In this document: in pieces, positions 43,240 to 52,122 of the stretch | Position numbering within the stretch: the first letter of the stretch is position 1 | How the letters are laid out: each line of letters starts with the position of its first letter | DNA from: Mariniflexile jejuense | Lineage (GTDB): Bacteria > Bacteroidota > Bacteroidia > Flavobacteriales > Flavobacteriaceae | NCBI RefSeq assembly: GCF_042675665.1 | Contig: NZ_JBHTJI010000001.1 | Coordinates: 186,001-250,000, forward strand | Length of the DNA stretch: 64,000 nucleotides | Reading direction: 5' to 3' | Translations under genes and position numbers: made by a program | The notes under the pieces: model-generated | The model's database searches: none | What the model was told of the DNA's origin: nothing | The model's input: only the letters and a program-made list of their open reading frames with translations

Positions 43240-45231
43240 ATGAAAATGATTATTAAACCTATGTTTTTTATTTTTAGCATGATGCTATTATTAACCTCAT
43301 GTAACAATGAGGAATTATTTGTAGAAGATACTGCTATAACCGAACCAACAACACCTGAGGATACCACTTCAGGAACTGATGATACATCTATTCCATCACC
43401 AGTAACAACACCATGTGATTTTACTTTAACATCGGTACAGCCTAATGCCACCGTCATTATTAATTGTGTTATGGATTTGGGAGGCAATACCATTACTTTA
43501 CCATCAGGTGTAACACTGGTATACGAAGGTGGTGATATTGTAAATGGTACCCTTAAATTTGCTGATAATACCACTATTTCTGGTGAGCTTTTAAATAATA
43601 CCTTAACACTAACAGGTTCTAAACCTATTATGAAAGATCCTGTTTTTGATTTTATACCAAGTCGATGGGGTATTGTTGAAGGAAATGTTCCAATGAATGT
43701 TGCTAAACAAAACAGTAATATCATTCAATCTATTATTACAAAAATAAAAAGTTTAGGGGTTAATACCCTTAAAATAGACAAACTAGATGCGTTTTTCTAT
43801 GGTACTACTGGTTATGAAAACCACAATATTATTTTACCTTCCAATTTTAATTTGGTTATGACAGATAATACCCATTTAAGAGCTTTTCCATCTGTAGATA
43901 GTTATGCTACGTTTTTAATCATTATTCAAAACGTTGAAAACGTTACTGTTACTGGTGGTCATTTACATGGCGATAGAGATTTATATGATAGAAAAGATAA
44001 TTTACCCCCTAGCCATACCATAAGAATCAAGACAGGTATTAATATACTAATAGACAACGTACACATGAGTAATGCTACAGAAGATGGTTTAGCTATTGAA
44101 AGTTATCGATTAGCATATGACCCACTTTATGTTCCTTCTAGAGACATAAAGATAACAAACTGTATTTTTGATTCGAATAGAAGAATTAATTTTACAATTA
44201 CTGATGGTAGAAATATTGTTGTTGAAAACTGTACTTTTATTGATGGTGGTATAAACACCGAGAAATCAAATGCAGCTGCACCATCTAGTAATATTGATAT
44301 TGAACCTTTAAAACCTTATCAGATAGTAAATAACGTTGTTATTAGAAATAGTAAACAATATGTTAGAGACATATCTAAAAACCCAAATGCAGGAGGTTTT
44401 TTAATTTCACATGGTGACGGACCCATAATTATAGAAAATAATGAAATGATAGATTGTGGCGTTTCTTATCATACAGTGAATGGGGTAATCATTAGAAATA
44501 ATATTATTACTAATGGTAGTATTGGCGCTGGAAGTGCAGAAACGCATAATAGAACGGATATTGTAAAAAACGAGGTTTATGGTAACACTGTTAAAACGAA
44601 AGAAATAGCTATTAATGTTGCTGGGAATGGGGTGAATGTTCATGATAATTACTTTGAAGGATCGATAGGTATATCTTTAGGAGCAGGTTCAGTTGATGAA
44701 GCTAAAGGTCTTTCTAACTCAATCATATCTAATAATATAATAAAGGCGACAAGCAGAGCAGTATTATCAATGAACACAATGGAAAATGTAACTCTTTCAG
44801 ACAATACAATAAATATGCAGCAAGGCGCCAATTTTGCCCTTTCTTTGGGTAATATTTGGAATAAAACATCAGATGCCAATTTTATTGTTCAAAATAATAC
44901 AGTGAGAGGTTTTAAAAGTAGTTCTACTACAGGAGCACCAACCAATTCAATTTATGGAAATTCAATTAAAATATTAAATAATGATTTTGGTGATGTGCAA
45001 TTAGAAGGGGCAAAGAATATAACTTTGATGAATAATAAAATTGATGCCAATATTGGAGAAAGTGGCGTATTATTTTATACAGATGCACCCAATAGTGTTA
45101 TTAAAGATAATATCATTACTACCTATCCTTCCAAAACGCCATTGAACGTACAATGCATTAAAACGGCAGCTAACGTTAGTCTATCAACTTCTGTTATTAT
45201 AGAAAATAATAATACTTGTAATGAAAAATAA
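43240..45231 (+). CDS. Right-handed parallel beta-helix lipoprotein
   Basis: A 663-residue protein. The signal peptide ends at lipobox Cys21 (LLLTSC), followed by an acidic, Thr/Pro-rich linker. From about residue 130 the sequence is built of short repeats with Asn ladders (ENVTVTGGHLHGD, IKITNCIFDSNRRINFTITDG, NIVVENCTFIDGG, VIIRNNIITNG, VNVHDNYFEGS, NSIISNNII), the hallmark of pectate-lyase-like beta-helices. Such proteins cleave or epimerise acidic polysaccharides. It flanks a capsule operon with a predicted uronate-type sugar, so a glycan lyase or epimerase role is plausible, but no catalytic triad could be assigned. It ends in a strong terminator. Confidence 0.85.
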   Translation: MKMIIKPMFFIFSMMLLLTSCNNEELFVEDTAITEPTTPEDTTSGTDDTSIPSPVTTPCDFTLTSVQPNATVIINCVMDLGGNTITLPSGVTLVYEGGDIVNGTLKFADNTTISGELLNNTLTLTGSKPIMKDPVFDFIPSRWGIVEGNVPMNVAKQNSNIIQSIITKIKSLGVNTLKIDKLDAFFYGTTGYENHNIILPSNFNLVMTDNTHLRAFPSVDSYATFLIIIQNVENVTVTGGHLHGDRDLYDRKDNLPPSHTIRIKTGINILIDNVHMSNATEDGLAIESYRLAYDPLYVPSRDIKITNCIFDSNRRINFTITDGRNIVVENCTFIDGGINTEKSNAAAPSSNIDIEPLKPYQIVNNVVIRNSKQYVRDISKNPNAGGFLISHGDGPIIIENNEMIDCGVSYHTVNGVIIRNNIITNGSIGAGSAETHNRTDIVKNEVYGNTVKTKEIAINVAGNGVNVHDNYFEGSIGISLGAGSVDEAKGLSNSIISNNIIKATSRAVLSMNTMENVTLSDNTINMQQGANFALSLGNIWNKTSDANFIVQNNTVRGFKSSSTTGAPTNSIYGNSIKILNNDFGDVQLEGAKNITLMNNKIDANIGESGVLFYTDAPNSVIKDNIITTYPSKTPLNVQCIKTAANVSLSTSVIIENNNTCNEK

Positions 45232-45246
45232 GATGGTAAGTGTTGT

Positions 45247-45278
45247 AAAAAAGGAGGTTTTTTTAAACCTCCTTTTTT
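45247..45278. terminator. Bidirectional terminator between the beta-helix gene and the capsule operon
   Basis: Perfect 14-bp stem AAAAAAGGAGGTTT / AAACCTCCTTTTTT with a TTTT loop. It lies between two convergent genes; the last bases overlap the stop of the deacetylase-like gene. Confidence 0.92.
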
Positions 45279-46005
45279 ATCTGAATAACTTCCTAAACTT
45301 AAAGTAGCAATATGACAATAGCTTATCTGTGAGTAACTTATTTTTTACATTCGCTAAATCTAAATTGTTAAACGAATAAAACTGATTTTTATTGGGTTTT
45401 ATAAAACTTTCTAAATGCTTAAAATCTGTCTCATTCATCGTGTTAGGATGATAGCAAAAAGTATACGTACCTGAGATAGGTATGTTTCTTACAGCTCCAA
45501 CTTGTTGGGGTATAAATATAAAATCGTGTTTTTTATAAGGATACCTTGCCATTGTATCTGAAATGATTCTAATAGAACTTTCGTTTTTTAAGGCTTTTAA
45601 CGTGTTTAAATCGAAAGTGTGACTGGGCGCTACAAATATTTTAGGGTTAAATCCTTTTTCTTTTAGTTTTGTAAACCCTAGTTTTATTTTAGATTTTTGA
45701 ATGTTTAATGGGAGTCCAGCAAATTCTGATCGTTGGTGGATGGGATTAATACCGCCTTGATTTGTTCGATATACATGGTCATTACCATGTAATCCTATTT
45801 CCCAACCTTTTTTTTCTAATTTTTTTAGCCATAGCCAAAAATTTTCATTGGGAGGATCTATTTTTTGAGAAGTGTCTTCATTATTAGGTATAACAGCTAT
45901 TAATGGTTTAATTTGATATTTGTCGAACAATTTTTCAATGCTAAGCCATTTTTCCCAATTCATCGTTTCACAAGCATCATCTAATCTAATTAAATATTTT
46001 TTCAT
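45277..46005 (-). CDS. DUF2334/polysaccharide-deacetylase-like protein
   Basis: A 242-residue protein. It starts KKYLIRLDDACETMNWEKW, with the Asp-Asp metal pair typical of NodB-like and DUF2334 folds, and contains GWEIGLHGNDHVYRT (His-x-x-x-His metal ligands) and FVAPSHTFDLNTLKAL. No signal peptide, so it would act inside the cell. It may deacetylate a lipid-linked sugar or other intermediate. It is the last gene of the capsule operon, 5 bases after a GT4 gene. Confidence 0.83.
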   Translation of the reverse strand: MKKYLIRLDDACETMNWEKWLSIEKLFDKYQIKPLIAVIPNNEDTSQKIDPPNENFWLWLKKLEKKGWEIGLHGNDHVYRTNQGGINPIHQRSEFAGLPLNIQKSKIKLGFTKLKEKGFNPKIFVAPSHTFDLNTLKALKNESSIRIISDTMARYPYKKHDFIFIPQQVGAVRNIPISGTYTFCYHPNTMNETDFKHLESFIKPNKNQFYSFNNLDLANVKNKLLTDKLLSYCYFKFRKLFR

Positions 46006-46010
46006 TATAC

Positions 46011-47105
46011 TTAAGATTTTAATACCTCTTTAAAGAGTGCTATTTGTTTGTTAATTGTATGTGTTATATTATAGTGATTGGCTCTTTCCATGCATTTTGC
46101 AATTACCTCATTATAGTGTTTGGTATTTGTTAATAATGTATGTATTTCTAAGGCTAAATTCTCATAATCATTGATATTGCATAGTACACCAGCTCCTTTA
46201 ACAATATCTCCTAAACCTGGCGCATTAGTTGCTATAAAAGGTTTACCCGAAGCCATTCCTTCTATACAAGATAGCGATAATCCTTCGTGATGCGACGACA
46301 AAATAACGATGTCTGCTGTTTTTAATAAGTTAAAGACATCCATTCTAATACCTAAAAAAAGAACCCTATGTGCTACATTTAATGCTTTCGCTAAGTCTTG
46401 ACATTCTTGTTTTAGTGGCCCATCACCAACTAATAATAACACAATATTATCGGGTAATTTTGTTAATGCTTTGATAATTGTTTTTTGGTCTTTAGGATAG
46501 CGAAACGATGCTACTTGTATCAATAATTTTGTTTTATCTGTAATGGGTACACCAAACTGAAATTTAGATATGGGTTTGGCGTTATGTATTATATCTAAAT
46601 TGACCCCATTTTGAATTAATTCAAACTTATTTTCATGATAATTTAGATGTTTTTTAATATTGGCATCTACTTCGGGTGCAATGGTTATTATTTTGTTATA
46701 TGCTCGGTAAACTAATTTGTCTAAAAGTTTAAATAGGCTTTTGTTTCTTCTGTTATTTGATGTACTATGTTCCGTATAAATTAATTTGGTTTTTGAAAAA
46801 CTGAGGTATTTTGCAAAAGCTACCCAATATAATGCAGGAAAAATGTGTACATGCACTATATCATATTTTTTTAATAGCGGTATGATTTTAAAAATTAATA
46901 ATGGATTATAAACCGATGTATTGCTTAGCACATACATTTTACAACAATTCGTTTTACTTAAAACCTGAAAAAAAGGATGTTGTGTGCCATTTAAAACGGC
47001 TACATCAGATGCTACTCCAGCTTTGTTTAATAAAGGTACTGTCTCTAATATTAGCTTTTCAGCACCTCCTGTGGCCAGACTATTGATTAGTTGTAAAACT
47101 TTCAT
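46011..47105 (-). CDS. Glycosyltransferase family 4
   Basis: A 364-residue GT-B enzyme: NSLATGGAEKLILETVPLL at the start, IVHVHIFPALYWVAFA, VASFRYPKDQKTIIKAL, LVGDGPLKQEC, and the donor-site signature SSHHEGLSLSCIEGMASGKPFIA. It adds one sugar to the lipid-linked repeat unit at the cytoplasmic face. Followed 5 bases later by the deacetylase-like gene; preceded by a 162-base gap. Confidence 0.94.
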   Translation of the reverse strand: MKVLQLINSLATGGAEKLILETVPLLNKAGVASDVAVLNGTQHPFFQVLSKTNCCKMYVLSNTSVYNPLLIFKIIPLLKKYDIVHVHIFPALYWVAFAKYLSFSKTKLIYTEHSTSNNRRNKSLFKLLDKLVYRAYNKIITIAPEVDANIKKHLNYHENKFELIQNGVNLDIIHNAKPISKFQFGVPITDKTKLLIQVASFRYPKDQKTIIKALTKLPDNIVLLLVGDGPLKQECQDLAKALNVAHRVLFLGIRMDVFNLLKTADIVILSSHHEGLSLSCIEGMASGKPFIATNAPGLGDIVKGAGVLCNINDYENLALEIHTLLTNTKHYNEVIAKCMERANHYNITHTINKQIALFKEVLKS

Positions 47106-47267
47106 TATTATATATGTTTTTAAGACTTACCTATGCGGTTCTTGATACAAAATGCTCCATACCTACACATTTCACTCGAACTGATAAGGTTCTTGATACC
47201 ATTTTTTACGTTCCTCAAAAAATTAGCTGAACTGACGTTTTATTGTTATTTGTTTTAGTGCTGTTTT

Positions 47268-48158
47268 TTAGTCTTTAATTTTAAATACTATATACATATG
47301 TAAGACAATCCCAAAGGGTAGTGCCAAAAGTGTTATTAATTTTTTAGGATTATGTTTATTAAACATCCATTTTTTTAAAAAAAGGCAAGACGACACGTAA
47401 TGCATAGCCCTTGTAAAGGTGTAAAAAAAACTTTTAGAATAGGTCATTTCTAAAACTCTAGAATATAAAAACCCATTGGGGCTTTTTTTATATTGTTTTA
47501 AAATATTTTTAGAAGACCCATCTTCAAGATATTCAATAATACAAAACACCTTATTAGTACATATATATTTATAGTGCTGGTCAATCATTAAATATAATGT
47601 GCCAAGTGGTACTAAGCGTTCACTAGGATTTATAGGGTATGGTGGAAATTGCTTTACGACGTCGGTTTTAAGCACTACTTTTTTATCACCTTTAATTTTA
47701 TTTTCCACCTCTAATTCAGACAGGGTTGCGTATTTAAATGTTTCAGGTATTTTTTCAACAATAGTACCGTCTTTAAAAGCGTCTAAACCAATGATGCCTG
47801 CTAGTTTAAGTGTTTTATCTCTAGTTTCCCAAAGCTTTTCTATGTTTTCAATAGCATCTATAGGCATGAAATCATCAGAGTCAATGCATACGTTAAGCTC
47901 TGTATCAATTAAGCTATAAGCGGTATTATGACCTCCATGCATGCCCTGGTTATTTTGATAATGGTATTTTATATCAATTTTTTCTTCTTTAATCCATTCG
48001 TTTACAAGTGCTTTGGTAGTATCTGTAGAACCGTCATCTATAATTAACCATTTAAAATTTTGCGAGGTTTGATTTACTAAACTGTTATAGCAATTACCTA
48101 AACAAAAAGCTCTATTAAACGTTGGTGTAAAAACGGTAATCATTTTGTTTTTTGTCAT
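47268..48158 (-). CDS. Glycosyltransferase family 2
   Basis: A 296-residue GT-A enzyme. ITVFTPTFNRAFCLGNCYNSL and KWLIIDDGSTDTTKALV form the nucleotide-binding part, and NVCIDSDDFMP has the DxD-type metal motif. The C-terminus carries a weak hydrophobic stretch (LITLLALPFGIVLHMYIVF) that could anchor it to the membrane. Probably adds one sugar to the capsule repeat unit. Confidence 0.94.
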   Translation of the reverse strand: MTKNKMITVFTPTFNRAFCLGNCYNSLVNQTSQNFKWLIIDDGSTDTTKALVNEWIKEEKIDIKYHYQNNQGMHGGHNTAYSLIDTELNVCIDSDDFMPIDAIENIEKLWETRDKTLKLAGIIGLDAFKDGTIVEKIPETFKYATLSELEVENKIKGDKKVVLKTDVVKQFPPYPINPSERLVPLGTLYLMIDQHYKYICTNKVFCIIEYLEDGSSKNILKQYKKSPNGFLYSRVLEMTYSKSFFYTFTRAMHYVSSCLFLKKWMFNKHNPKKLITLLALPFGIVLHMYIVFKIKD

Positions 48159-48168
48159 AAATTTACAT

Positions 48169-49272
48169 TTAATCTAACCCTTTGTAATATAGATAATACA
48201 TTAGGTAGGTGAACATGAAATAGGCAACTATAATTTTACCTATGATGATGTGTTGGTTTTTAAAAAACTGTTGTTTAAGTAGTGGGTAAATAATAACAAT
48301 AGCCATCATGAACCAAGACAAATAGGCAAACCTGTTTGAAAAGTTAGCCTTTATCACTAGCACCCAAAAGCCATTACAAATTAAATACGTGTTTAATAAT
48401 CTATTATAATACTCATCCTTAAACTCTTTTTTAATAACAAAATACCAACCAGCAAATACGGCAAATGCGCTGTGAAATAAAAAATCCCATCTAAAACCTG
48501 TGCTTGAAAAACTGCCAGCATCGGCTTCTCCTGTTAAATATCCTGTAAGCCTATCATCTCCAAACCCTAAACTTGCAAATACATTAATCCACACACTGCC
48601 CATTAATAATGACAATGGAATGGTTACTAACCAGCCTTTAAAAAACACTTTTGGATTATTGTAAAATCCTGTTATTACATAAGCCATGATAGGTAATAAA
48701 GCGGTTTTATGAAACATGGTAGCCACTAAAAAACACAGTATCATGACAGGTTTACGTTCTTTATAAGCAATGCCCCATAAAAACAAAGATAAAGCAGCAC
48801 CATTTCTTACACCATTGACGGCATAGGTATAGAAGGAAAAAGACACTACAAACATAATAAAGGCATAATACCAATATTTAGAAAACAATGCTTTAGATAT
48901 TCGATACATTGGGTAAATATAGATAAAGGCACAAATGGTGAAGAACACATGAATATCAACTATTTGAGACATGAATTTCATAAATACATGCCAATAATAA
49001 TCGGCTTCATTACCAATGCTTTCTCCTAATTTATATTTATTAAACGCTACATTATAATTTACCGTATCGCCAAAAGCTCTATGTATGGGGCGCATGCCTA
49101 AATACACGATTAAAAAGACTAATAATACAAACCCCGCCACTTGTATGAACGCTATGTTTTTTTTATCATCCATTTTTAAGACATATGTATGTAGCATGGT
49201 AAGTAACACCAAACCCAGGCATAAGTTTAGGTATATGTTATAATAATCTTTAATTGGTACAAAATCAAACAT
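48169..49272 (-). CDS. EpsG-family membrane protein, probable Wzy-type polymerase
   Basis: A 367-residue protein with about ten hydrophobic segments. YLGMRPIHRAFGDTVNYNVAFNKY, then the EpsG-like AVNGVRNGAALSLFLWGIAYKERK (split here as VRNGAALSLFLWG) and FHKTALLPIMAYVI are the diagnostic parts. EpsG proteins polymerise repeat units on the outer leaflet. It is the only polymerase candidate in the operon and pairs with the flippase at 57740. Starts 10 bases from its neighbours. Confidence 0.87.
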   Translation of the reverse strand: MFDFVPIKDYYNIYLNLCLGLVLLTMLHTYVLKMDDKKNIAFIQVAGFVLLVFLIVYLGMRPIHRAFGDTVNYNVAFNKYKLGESIGNEADYYWHVFMKFMSQIVDIHVFFTICAFIYIYPMYRISKALFSKYWYYAFIMFVVSFSFYTYAVNGVRNGAALSLFLWGIAYKERKPVMILCFLVATMFHKTALLPIMAYVITGFYNNPKVFFKGWLVTIPLSLLMGSVWINVFASLGFGDDRLTGYLTGEADAGSFSSTGFRWDFLFHSAFAVFAGWYFVIKKEFKDEYYNRLLNTYLICNGFWVLVIKANFSNRFAYLSWFMMAIVIIYPLLKQQFFKNQHIIIGKIIVAYFMFTYLMYYLYYKGLD

Positions 49273-49282
49273 GTAATATTCT

Positions 49283-49867
49283 CTATTTATAGATTAATTT
49301 TTTGCCATCTTTTTTAATTATTCTTGCAGGGTTACCCACTACAACGCAATTATCTGGAATACTTTTAGTAACCACAGCACCTGCACCAATACTGCAATTA
49401 TTACCAATACTAATATCGCCAATAACAATAGCACCAGTATAGACGGACACGTTATTCCCAATTGTAGGCCGTTTTCCGTTAATTTCTCCAATAGTGACCA
49501 AATGATTCACATAAAAATTTTCTCCTATACTATTGGCATTTAGTATGGTACAATAGGGATGCCCTGTTAGTATACCACCTTGTAGTTTTGTTGTTATATC
49601 AATTACAAAACTTGCGTCTTTTGGACAATATATATTTAATAGGTGTTTAACCATACTATTAATTCTAAAATAAAATATGGTTCTAAAATCTTTTGAATAT
49701 GTTAAGAAATGTAATAATAATTGAACGTTTGATTTGCTTATCTCCTTAGCATCTGCCCAACGTTGCAAATCGTGGTTTATAAGCTTTTTATTACTGCTGT
49801 AGTTGTAAACCAAAAGATGTGGTATTAAAAGTAATTTATAAAGTGAAAACAATAATACTTTCATCAT
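49283..49867 (-). CDS. Serine acetyltransferase-like O-acetyltransferase (left-handed beta-helix)
   Basis: A 194-residue protein. An N-terminal helical part is followed by hexapeptide repeats: GGILTGHPYCTILNANSIGENF, TIGEINGKRPTIGNNVSVYTGAIVIGD (split in the coding order as NHLVTIGEINGKRPTIG), SIGNNCSIGAGAVVTKSIPDNCVVVGNPARII. CysE-like capsule enzymes acetylate sugar hydroxyls with acetyl-CoA. There is no sign of cysteine metabolism in the operon. Lies between EpsG and a GT4 gene. Confidence 0.88.
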   Translation of the reverse strand: MMKVLLFSLYKLLLIPHLLVYNYSSNKKLINHDLQRWADAKEISKSNVQLLLHFLTYSKDFRTIFYFRINSMVKHLLNIYCPKDASFVIDITTKLQGGILTGHPYCTILNANSIGENFYVNHLVTIGEINGKRPTIGNNVSVYTGAIVIGDISIGNNCSIGAGAVVTKSIPDNCVVVGNPARIIKKDGKKLIYK

Positions 49868-49869
49868 TA

Positions 49870-50988
49870 TTATTTTTTTAGAGTATTAAACATAGCAATC
49901 CATTGTTTCATAACACTATCCACTTGATATTTTGATGCATTGGTGCGTGCATTACTTCCAAACATTTTTAGTTTTGGTGGATTTTCCAACATGTTAGTAA
50001 TACTTTCAGCAAATTCTTGATTTTTTCCCATTGGTATTAATACCCCATTATCACTATTTATAATATTTCTAGGCCCATTAGGACAATCAAATGATACAAT
50101 GGGTAAACCGCAAGCTTGCGCTTCTAACAATACTAAAGGAAAACATTCATTATCTGATGTCATTACAAAAAGTGCAGCATTTAACATTTTTTCTTGTATG
50201 TTATCTGTTGCTCCTTTTAAATAAATACTTTCGGTTAAATTTTTATCTATTATTTTTTTTTGTAATTGCTGCACATAGTTCTTTTCACCATCACCATAAA
50301 TATGTAGCTGTAAGGTATTATTATTTTTTTGAACCAATTCCCAAATATCAATGAGCACATCAAACCTTTTTACAGGTGCTATTCTACCTGCCGAAATCAC
50401 AATGTTATTTTCTAATTTCGAAGTTGTTTCAGGAAAAAAGGTTAAAGGATTTGGTATAACAAGCGTATTGTTTGAATTATAATAGGTAGCCTCATCAGGA
50501 TTTAACACTATTAATGTGTTATATTTAGTTTCAACATAATCGGCGAATTTAAAGAACAGCCGCTTAAAAATACTAGTAGGATTTTCCTTTTTTTCAATTT
50601 CAATGACTTTCGAATAATGAAATTCTTTTATTTTAGAGATATGCTTTGCTACAAAAGGCATGAAATAGGTATCGGCACTATGGCTGCAAACAACTACTAT
50701 ATCTGGCTTGATATTATTAAGTGTTTTAGAGATTTTTTTAATATGCCTTGGTATTTTGAGAAGGTTTATAGGATGAAAATACGATTTGTTTCTATGATAA
50801 TTTATTTCTATATCTTCAAATATGATATTAGAATTAAATTCATAACAAGGCTTTTTAAATTTTTGTTCGGTGGTTACTATAAAAATCTCATACTCTTTTA
50901 AGTTAGATAGATAGTTGGCTTTAATGGATAATACACGCTCTATGCCTCCATGTAGATACACCTGATCTATAATAAAAACGACTTTCAT
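49870..50988 (-). CDS. Glycosyltransferase family 4
   Basis: A 372-residue GT-B enzyme starting VVFIIDQVYLHGGIERVLSI. Donor region: VISAGRIAPVKRFDVLIDIW, IYGDGEKNYVQQL, TSDNECFPLVLLEAQACGLP. It shares this layout with the next gene upstream (50985), which starts YITNQICGSGGLERVLSIKASYL; the two look like products of an old tandem duplication and overlap by four bases. Confidence 0.93.
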   Translation of the reverse strand: MKVVFIIDQVYLHGGIERVLSIKANYLSNLKEYEIFIVTTEQKFKKPCYEFNSNIIFEDIEINYHRNKSYFHPINLLKIPRHIKKISKTLNNIKPDIVVVCSHSADTYFMPFVAKHISKIKEFHYSKVIEIEKKENPTSIFKRLFFKFADYVETKYNTLIVLNPDEATYYNSNNTLVIPNPLTFFPETTSKLENNIVISAGRIAPVKRFDVLIDIWELVQKNNNTLQLHIYGDGEKNYVQQLQKKIIDKNLTESIYLKGATDNIQEKMLNAALFVMTSDNECFPLVLLEAQACGLPIVSFDCPNGPRNIINSDNGVLIPMGKNQEFAESITNMLENPPKLKMFGSNARTNASKYQVDSVMKQWIAMFNTLKK

Positions 50989-52103
50989 CTTTCAATATTT
51001 ATTAGTTGCGTAAAGAGATTGTCCCATTGTGGCACTATTTTTTCAGGCAAATAACGCTTTACTAGCTCTCTGGCATTTGCACCAAATGTTTGGCGTAAGT
51101 TTTCATTTTCAATTAAGCTTATTACTTTGTTAGCAAACTCAATACCATCGCCATTTGGTACTAAAAACCCATCATTTTCATGATTTATAATGTCTGACGG
51201 CCCAAAAGGACAATCGTATGATACACAAGGCACACCATAAGCCATTGCTTCCGTTAATACCATCCCGAAACCTTCATAACGCGATGCCATGGTATATATA
51301 GAAGCCTCTTGATATTTTTCGCCAATATTTTTTTCGGGGGGAAAAAACGATACCGAATTGATAATATTAAGTTTTTTAGCCAATTCCAACAAGCCTTCTT
51401 TGGGGTCGATTGTACCATAAATTTCAAGTGTCCAATCGGGGTGTTTCGTATTAATCTGCTTCCAACTTTGTAATAACCTATCGTATCCTTTTTGAAAACA
51501 ATGTTTACCTACTGCTATTACTTTTTTATTTTTTAAGGTTGATATTTTGCTAGGGTAGAAGGATAGTGGGTTTGCAATGACCATCACATTTTGTAATGGC
51601 CATTCTTTTAAATTACCATTAGTTAAAACTACAAATTTATTATAACTGAGCGCCCCTAAATGCATGAGCGTAAATACTATTTTTAGTTTTAATTTTTGTA
51701 GCCAGGTTTGTTTATCGGATTTAATTTCGATGTTTTTAGACACATGACGTTCATAAACCATTGGGCAAGGTTTATTTATAAACCTTGGCACGAATAGCCC
51801 TTTTAAACCATCATCGCATACTGAAATGATATCTGGTTTTATAGTTTGTACTGCCTTTTTTAATCCGTTTGTGTATGCCATGAAATAGGTAAACTTACTT
51901 CCTGTTGCTTTGATATCATGAAACTTTAACAGCTTACTAAATTCGTAAAATACAGGAAGATTTCCTTGATTTAGTGTTACAATGTGCACCTCATAATTGA
52001 GTTTTTCGGCTAGGTAACTTGCTTTTATGGATAACACCCGCTCCAAACCTCCTGAACCACAAATTTGATTGGTAATATATAGCAGTTTTATTTTATGTTT
52101 CAT
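50985..52103 (-). CDS. Glycosyltransferase family 4
   Basis: A 372-residue GT-B enzyme. LLYITNQICGSGGLERVLS, HIVTLNQGNLPVFYEF, AVGKHCFQKGYDRLLQSW, IYGTIDPKEGLLELAKKL and ASRYEGFGMVLTEAMAYGVPC. Same length as the downstream neighbour and similar at both ends, so a duplicated pair that now may make different linkages. Four-base overlap with it. Confidence 0.93.
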   Translation of the reverse strand: MKHKIKLLYITNQICGSGGLERVLSIKASYLAEKLNYEVHIVTLNQGNLPVFYEFSKLLKFHDIKATGSKFTYFMAYTNGLKKAVQTIKPDIISVCDDGLKGLFVPRFINKPCPMVYERHVSKNIEIKSDKQTWLQKLKLKIVFTLMHLGALSYNKFVVLTNGNLKEWPLQNVMVIANPLSFYPSKISTLKNKKVIAVGKHCFQKGYDRLLQSWKQINTKHPDWTLEIYGTIDPKEGLLELAKKLNIINSVSFFPPEKNIGEKYQEASIYTMASRYEGFGMVLTEAMAYGVPCVSYDCPFGPSDIINHENDGFLVPNGDGIEFANKVISLIENENLRQTFGANARELVKRYLPEKIVPQWDNLFTQLINIER

Positions 52104-52122
52104 TATTTAAGGTTGTTACAAG

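Noticed and set aside
43167..43724. 185-codon minus-strand frame over the start of the beta-helix gene
   Set aside because: Antisense to a clear lipoprotein gene with signal peptide; its protein has no recognisable feature.
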